Assembly: GCA_947629485.1 (NCBI GenBank)
Contig: CANRDX010000005.1
Coordinates: 1-64,000, forward strand
Length of the DNA stretch: 64,000 bases
Origin: an uncultured Clostridia bacterium
GTDB taxonomy: Bacteria; Bacillota; Clostridia; Christensenellales; Borkfalkiaceae
Direction: 5' to 3'
Shown here: one piece after another, positions 63,865-64,000 of the stretch
How positions within the stretch are numbered: the stretch's first letter is position 1
Layout of the letters: every line of letters begins with the position of its first letter
The notes under the pieces: model-generated
What the model was told of the DNA's origin: nothing
Database searches by the model: none
The model's input: only the letters and a program-made list of their open reading frames with translations
Made by a program: the position numbers and the translations under genes

Positions 63865-64000
63865 TTATAATGTAACGAGCGTCGAGACTACCAGCCCGAT
63901 GAGAAACAGCAGCAGAAGTACGTACGATATTGCATAGGGAAGCGCCGCCTTTTTCGAGGGAGCGCGCCGAAAGCGCGGTTTTGAAAGCAAACCGAAAACG
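63865..64000 (-). CDS. C-terminal end of an unknown membrane protein (cut by the window edge)
   Basis: One minus-strand frame stays open from the window edge to the TAA at 63865: a basic stretch (KPRFRRAPSKKAALPYA) followed by the hydrophobic helix ISYVLLLLFLIGLVVSTLVTL and the stop. This looks like the last membrane segment of a polytopic or anchored protein. Too little is visible to name it. Confidence 0.5.
   Translation of the reverse strand, partial: VFGLLSKPRFRRAPSKKAALPYAISYVLLLLFLIGLVVSTLVTL

Overview
The window is about 64 kb of GC-rich chromosome from a spore-forming, anaerobic-looking member of the Clostridia (Bacillota). The evidence is the complete spoIIIAA-AH operon, spoIVB next to recN, a SpoIIM-like gene, gerW (ytfJ), spoVG, two DacF-type D-Ala-D-Ala carboxypeptidases, GlgC/GlgD pairing, an IspH-S1 fusion, and a biotin-dependent Na+-pump decarboxylase cluster. 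Gene density is high and many genes overlap by 1-14 bases. I see no prophage, transposase or CRISPR array.

Layout. 1-2.8 kb (mostly minus): partial tRNA-Leu, lytic transglycosylase, and an operon of a serine-palmitoyltransferase-like enzyme with a short-chain reductase. 2.9-7.3 kb: spoIIIA operon. 7.4-16.5 kb: yqhY-nusB-folD-ispA-dxs-tlyA, then nadK-argR-recN-spoIVB, a conserved Firmicute order. 16.5-23.5 kb: SpoIIM-like gene, dacF, site-2 protease, scpA-scpB, ytfI-like, gerW, a second dacF, rluB. 23.5-27.2 kb: lexA, a small Cys-rich protein, hflX, a tyrosine recombinase and an AT-rich gap. 27.2-37.3 kb (minus): glycogen operon glgB-glgC-glgD-glgA-glgP-amylase. 37.4-41.5 kb: murC, spoVG, csp, htpG. 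41.5-46.9 kb (minus): FAD oxidoreductase, AroH-Cmk fusion, plsC, ispH-S1. 47-52 kb (minus): carboxyltransferase/Na+-pump cluster. 52-57.7 kb (minus): VTT membrane protein, GNAT-RNase HI fusion, tRNA-Trp with a duplicated 3' end, coaE, polA. 57.9-64 kb: TGS-uridine kinase-like protein, AbrB-ABC transporter operon, GNAT, DinB-like protein, a frameshifted membrane ferredoxin, and the tail of one more membrane protein.

Three patterns are not explained by the gene list. (1) A short inverted repeat, AGTAnTATG-N5-CATAnTAC, occurs seven or eight times, always in the same orientation relative to the gene it touches. Most copies lie just after a stop codon, but two lie inside spoIIIAE and dxs, in the same reading frame, both encoding Ser-(Thr/Ser)-Thr-Ser-Asp-Ile with codons that look rare here. 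(2) Many genes look leaderless: a good promoter -10 element ends 5-10 bases before the start codon and there is no usable ribosome binding site (polA, nadK, the Cys-rich gene, the site-2 protease, the recombinase; with sporulation-type -10 elements also spoIIIAA, spoIIM-like, ytfI-like, slt and perhaps murC). (3) At spoIVB, spoIIM-like and ytfI-like the start codon sits in the 3' arm of a hairpin whose 5' arm overlaps a sporulation-type promoter, so read-through RNA would be terminated or untranslatable while the sporulation transcript escapes.

Unusual fusions include AroH-cytidylate kinase and GNAT-RNase HI. All functional names come from motifs and remembered family sequences; no database search was run.
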